A stretch of DNA of 6,032 nt from Acidimicrobiales bacterium. Lineage in GTDB: Bacteria; Actinomycetota; Acidimicrobiia; Acidimicrobiales; UBA8190. Positions 5,109-6,032 of the stretch are shown in pieces. The stretch's first letter is position 1. Every line of letters begins with the position of its first letter. The translations under genes were made by a program, and so were the position numbers. The stretch covers positions 1 to 6,032 of the forward strand of contig JASHZK010000084.1 in NCBI GenBank assembly GCA_030042575.1, in the 5' to 3' direction. The notes beneath the pieces are model-generated. The model did not search any database, was not told where the DNA came from, and worked only from the letters and a program-made list of their open reading frames with translations.

Positions 5109-5554
5109 TGCCCGCCGCCAAGAAGTCCGCCAAGGCCTCCAAGGGCCCCTCCTCCGGCGCCAAGAAGAGCGCCGCCGCCCGCCGGCCCCGCAAGCGCGAG
5201 CGCAAGAACATCGCCTACGCCGTGGCCCACATCAAGAGCTCGTTCAACAACACCATCGTCTCCATCTGCGACCACGAGGGGAACGTGCTGTCGTGGGCCT
5301 CGGCCGGCAACGTCGGCTTCAAGGGCTCGCGCAAGTCCACCCCCTTCGCCGCCCAGCTGGCCGCCGAGCAGGCGGCCCGGCGGGCCATGGAGCACGGGGT
5401 GAAGAAGGTCGACGTGCTGGTGCGGGGGCCGGGCTCGGGCCGGGAGACCGCCATCCGCTCGCTGGCCGCCACCGGCATCGAGGTGGCCGGCATCAAGGAC
5501 GTGACCCCCATCCCCCACAACGGCTGCCGCCCCAAGAAGCGGCGCCGGGTGTGA
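5108..5554 (+). CDS. rpsK: 30S ribosomal protein uS11 (S11)
   Basis: Platform protein of the small subunit near the mRNA exit and the 3' end of 16S rRNA. It has 148 residues against 129 in E. coli. The excess is an N-terminal Lys/Ala/Ser-rich extension (1-33), probably disordered. The conserved domain runs from [20 protein letters not shown] (34-53) through [20 protein letters not shown] (68-87) and [20 protein letters not shown] (101-120) to [17 protein letters not shown] (132-148). Asn138-Gly139 matches the Asn-Gly site that becomes isoaspartate in E. coli S11. ATG 5108 shares one base with the rpsM stop. Only a weak GAAGG (5090-5094, 13 nt away) precedes it, so translation probably depends on coupling with rpsM. 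A 19-nt gap separates it from rpsD. Confidence 0.98.
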   Translation: MPAAKKSAKASKGPSSGAKKSAAARRPRKRERKNIAYAVAHIKSSFNNTIVSICDHEGNVLSWASAGNVGFKGSRKSTPFAAQLAAEQAARRAMEHGVKKVDVLVRGPGSGRETAIRSLAATGIEVAGIKDVTPIPHNGCRPKKRRRV

Positions 5555-5573
5555 GCCGGTAGGGGAGAGGGAC

Positions 5574-6032
5574 ATGGCCCGTTACACCGGACCCGTCTGC
5601 CGGCTGTGCCGGCGGGAGCGGACGAAGCTGTTCTTGAAAGGTGAGCGCTGCTATTCGCTCAAGTGCCCCGTCTCCGAGGCGGTCACCGACCGCCACAGCC
5701 GGGCCTATCCCCCCGGGGAGCACGGGCGCGACCGCATGCGTCAGGGCTCGGAGTACCTGGCCCAGCTGCGCGAGAAGCAGAAAGCCCGCCGCATCTACGG
5801 GGTCCTCGAGAAGCAGTTCCGGGTCGTCTACGCCGAGGCCAACCGCCAGCCGGGGATCACGGGCGAGAACCTCCTGCGCCTCCTCGAGCTGCGCCTGGAC
5901 AACGTCACCTTCCGGGCCACCTGGGGGGCCAGCCGGGCCCAGGCCCGCCAGCTGGTGCGTCACGGCCACATCCTGGTGAACGGCAAGCGGGTTACCATCC
6001 CCAGCTACCGGGTCCGGGAGGGCGACGTGGTG
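5574..6032 (+). CDS. rpsD: 30S ribosomal protein uS4 (S4), zinc-binding form, 3' partial
   Basis: Primary 16S rRNA-binding protein of the 5' domain. In several bacteria it also represses its own operon. The window ends exactly after codon 153 of an expected 200-210 or so. The N-terminus, [20 protein letters not shown], with C9, C12, C26 and C31, is the zinc ribbon of the C+ form, as in Thermus. Next come [12 protein letters not shown] (43-54), [20 protein letters not shown] (62-81) and [20 protein letters not shown] (92-111). The S4 RNA-binding domain begins about residue 104 and includes [20 protein letters not shown] (121-140). Start ATG 5574 has GGAG (5564-5567) at 6 nt. No stop is present because the gene runs off the window. 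In actinobacteria rpoA and rplQ usually follow. Confidence 0.97.
   Translation, partial: MARYTGPVCRLCRRERTKLFLKGERCYSLKCPVSEAVTDRHSRAYPPGEHGRDRMRQGSEYLAQLREKQKARRIYGVLEKQFRVVYAEANRQPGITGENLLRLLELRLDNVTFRATWGASRAQARQLVRHGHILVNGKRVTIPSYRVREGDVV

Overview
The window is a very GC-rich stretch of a bacterial chromosome. It carries the distal half of the spc ribosomal-protein operon and the proximal half of the alpha operon, all on the + strand. Order: rpsE (5' end cut off), rpmD, rplO, secY, adk, map, then a 215-nt non-coding gap, then infA, rpmJ, rpsM, rpsK and rpsD (3' end cut off). This gene order, the high G+C, the many GTG/TTG starts and the protein sequences point to Actinomycetota. The adenylate kinase P-loop (GKQGAGKGTQ) and the cysteine-containing S4 and L36 suggest an Acidimicrobiia-like lineage rather than Streptomyces or Mycobacterium. 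That placement is my inference from remembered family sequences, not from a search.

Layout. At 1-1329, three ribosomal protein genes (uS5, uL30, uL15) are joined by 4-nt stop/start overlaps. At 1330-1392 a 63-nt spacer holds two hairpins and the Shine-Dalgarno (SD) sequence of secY. At 1393-4109, secY, adk and map are packed with a 6-nt gap and a 4-nt overlap. At 4110-4324 lies the only sizeable non-coding region. It has a hairpin just after map, a candidate -10 box, a perfect 10-bp palindrome and another hairpin, and is the natural place for a transcription boundary between the two operons. At 4325-6032, infA (apparently starting at CTG), rpmJ, rpsM, rpsK and rpsD follow with short gaps.

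The genes supply parts of both ribosomal subunits (uS5, uS13, uS11, uS4; uL30, uL15, bL36), the initiation factor IF1, the SecY export channel, the enzyme that removes initiator methionine, and adenylate kinase. Co-expression of translation, nascent-chain processing and membrane insertion is the usual logic of this cluster.

Nothing here looks like a mobile element, CRISPR array, defence system or new pathway. The points worth a second look are local: the CTG start of infA with two SD sequences, the structured secY leader, the infA leader, an extended uL30, several residue departures in Adk, IF1 and MetAP, and a G-run at the adk/map junction.
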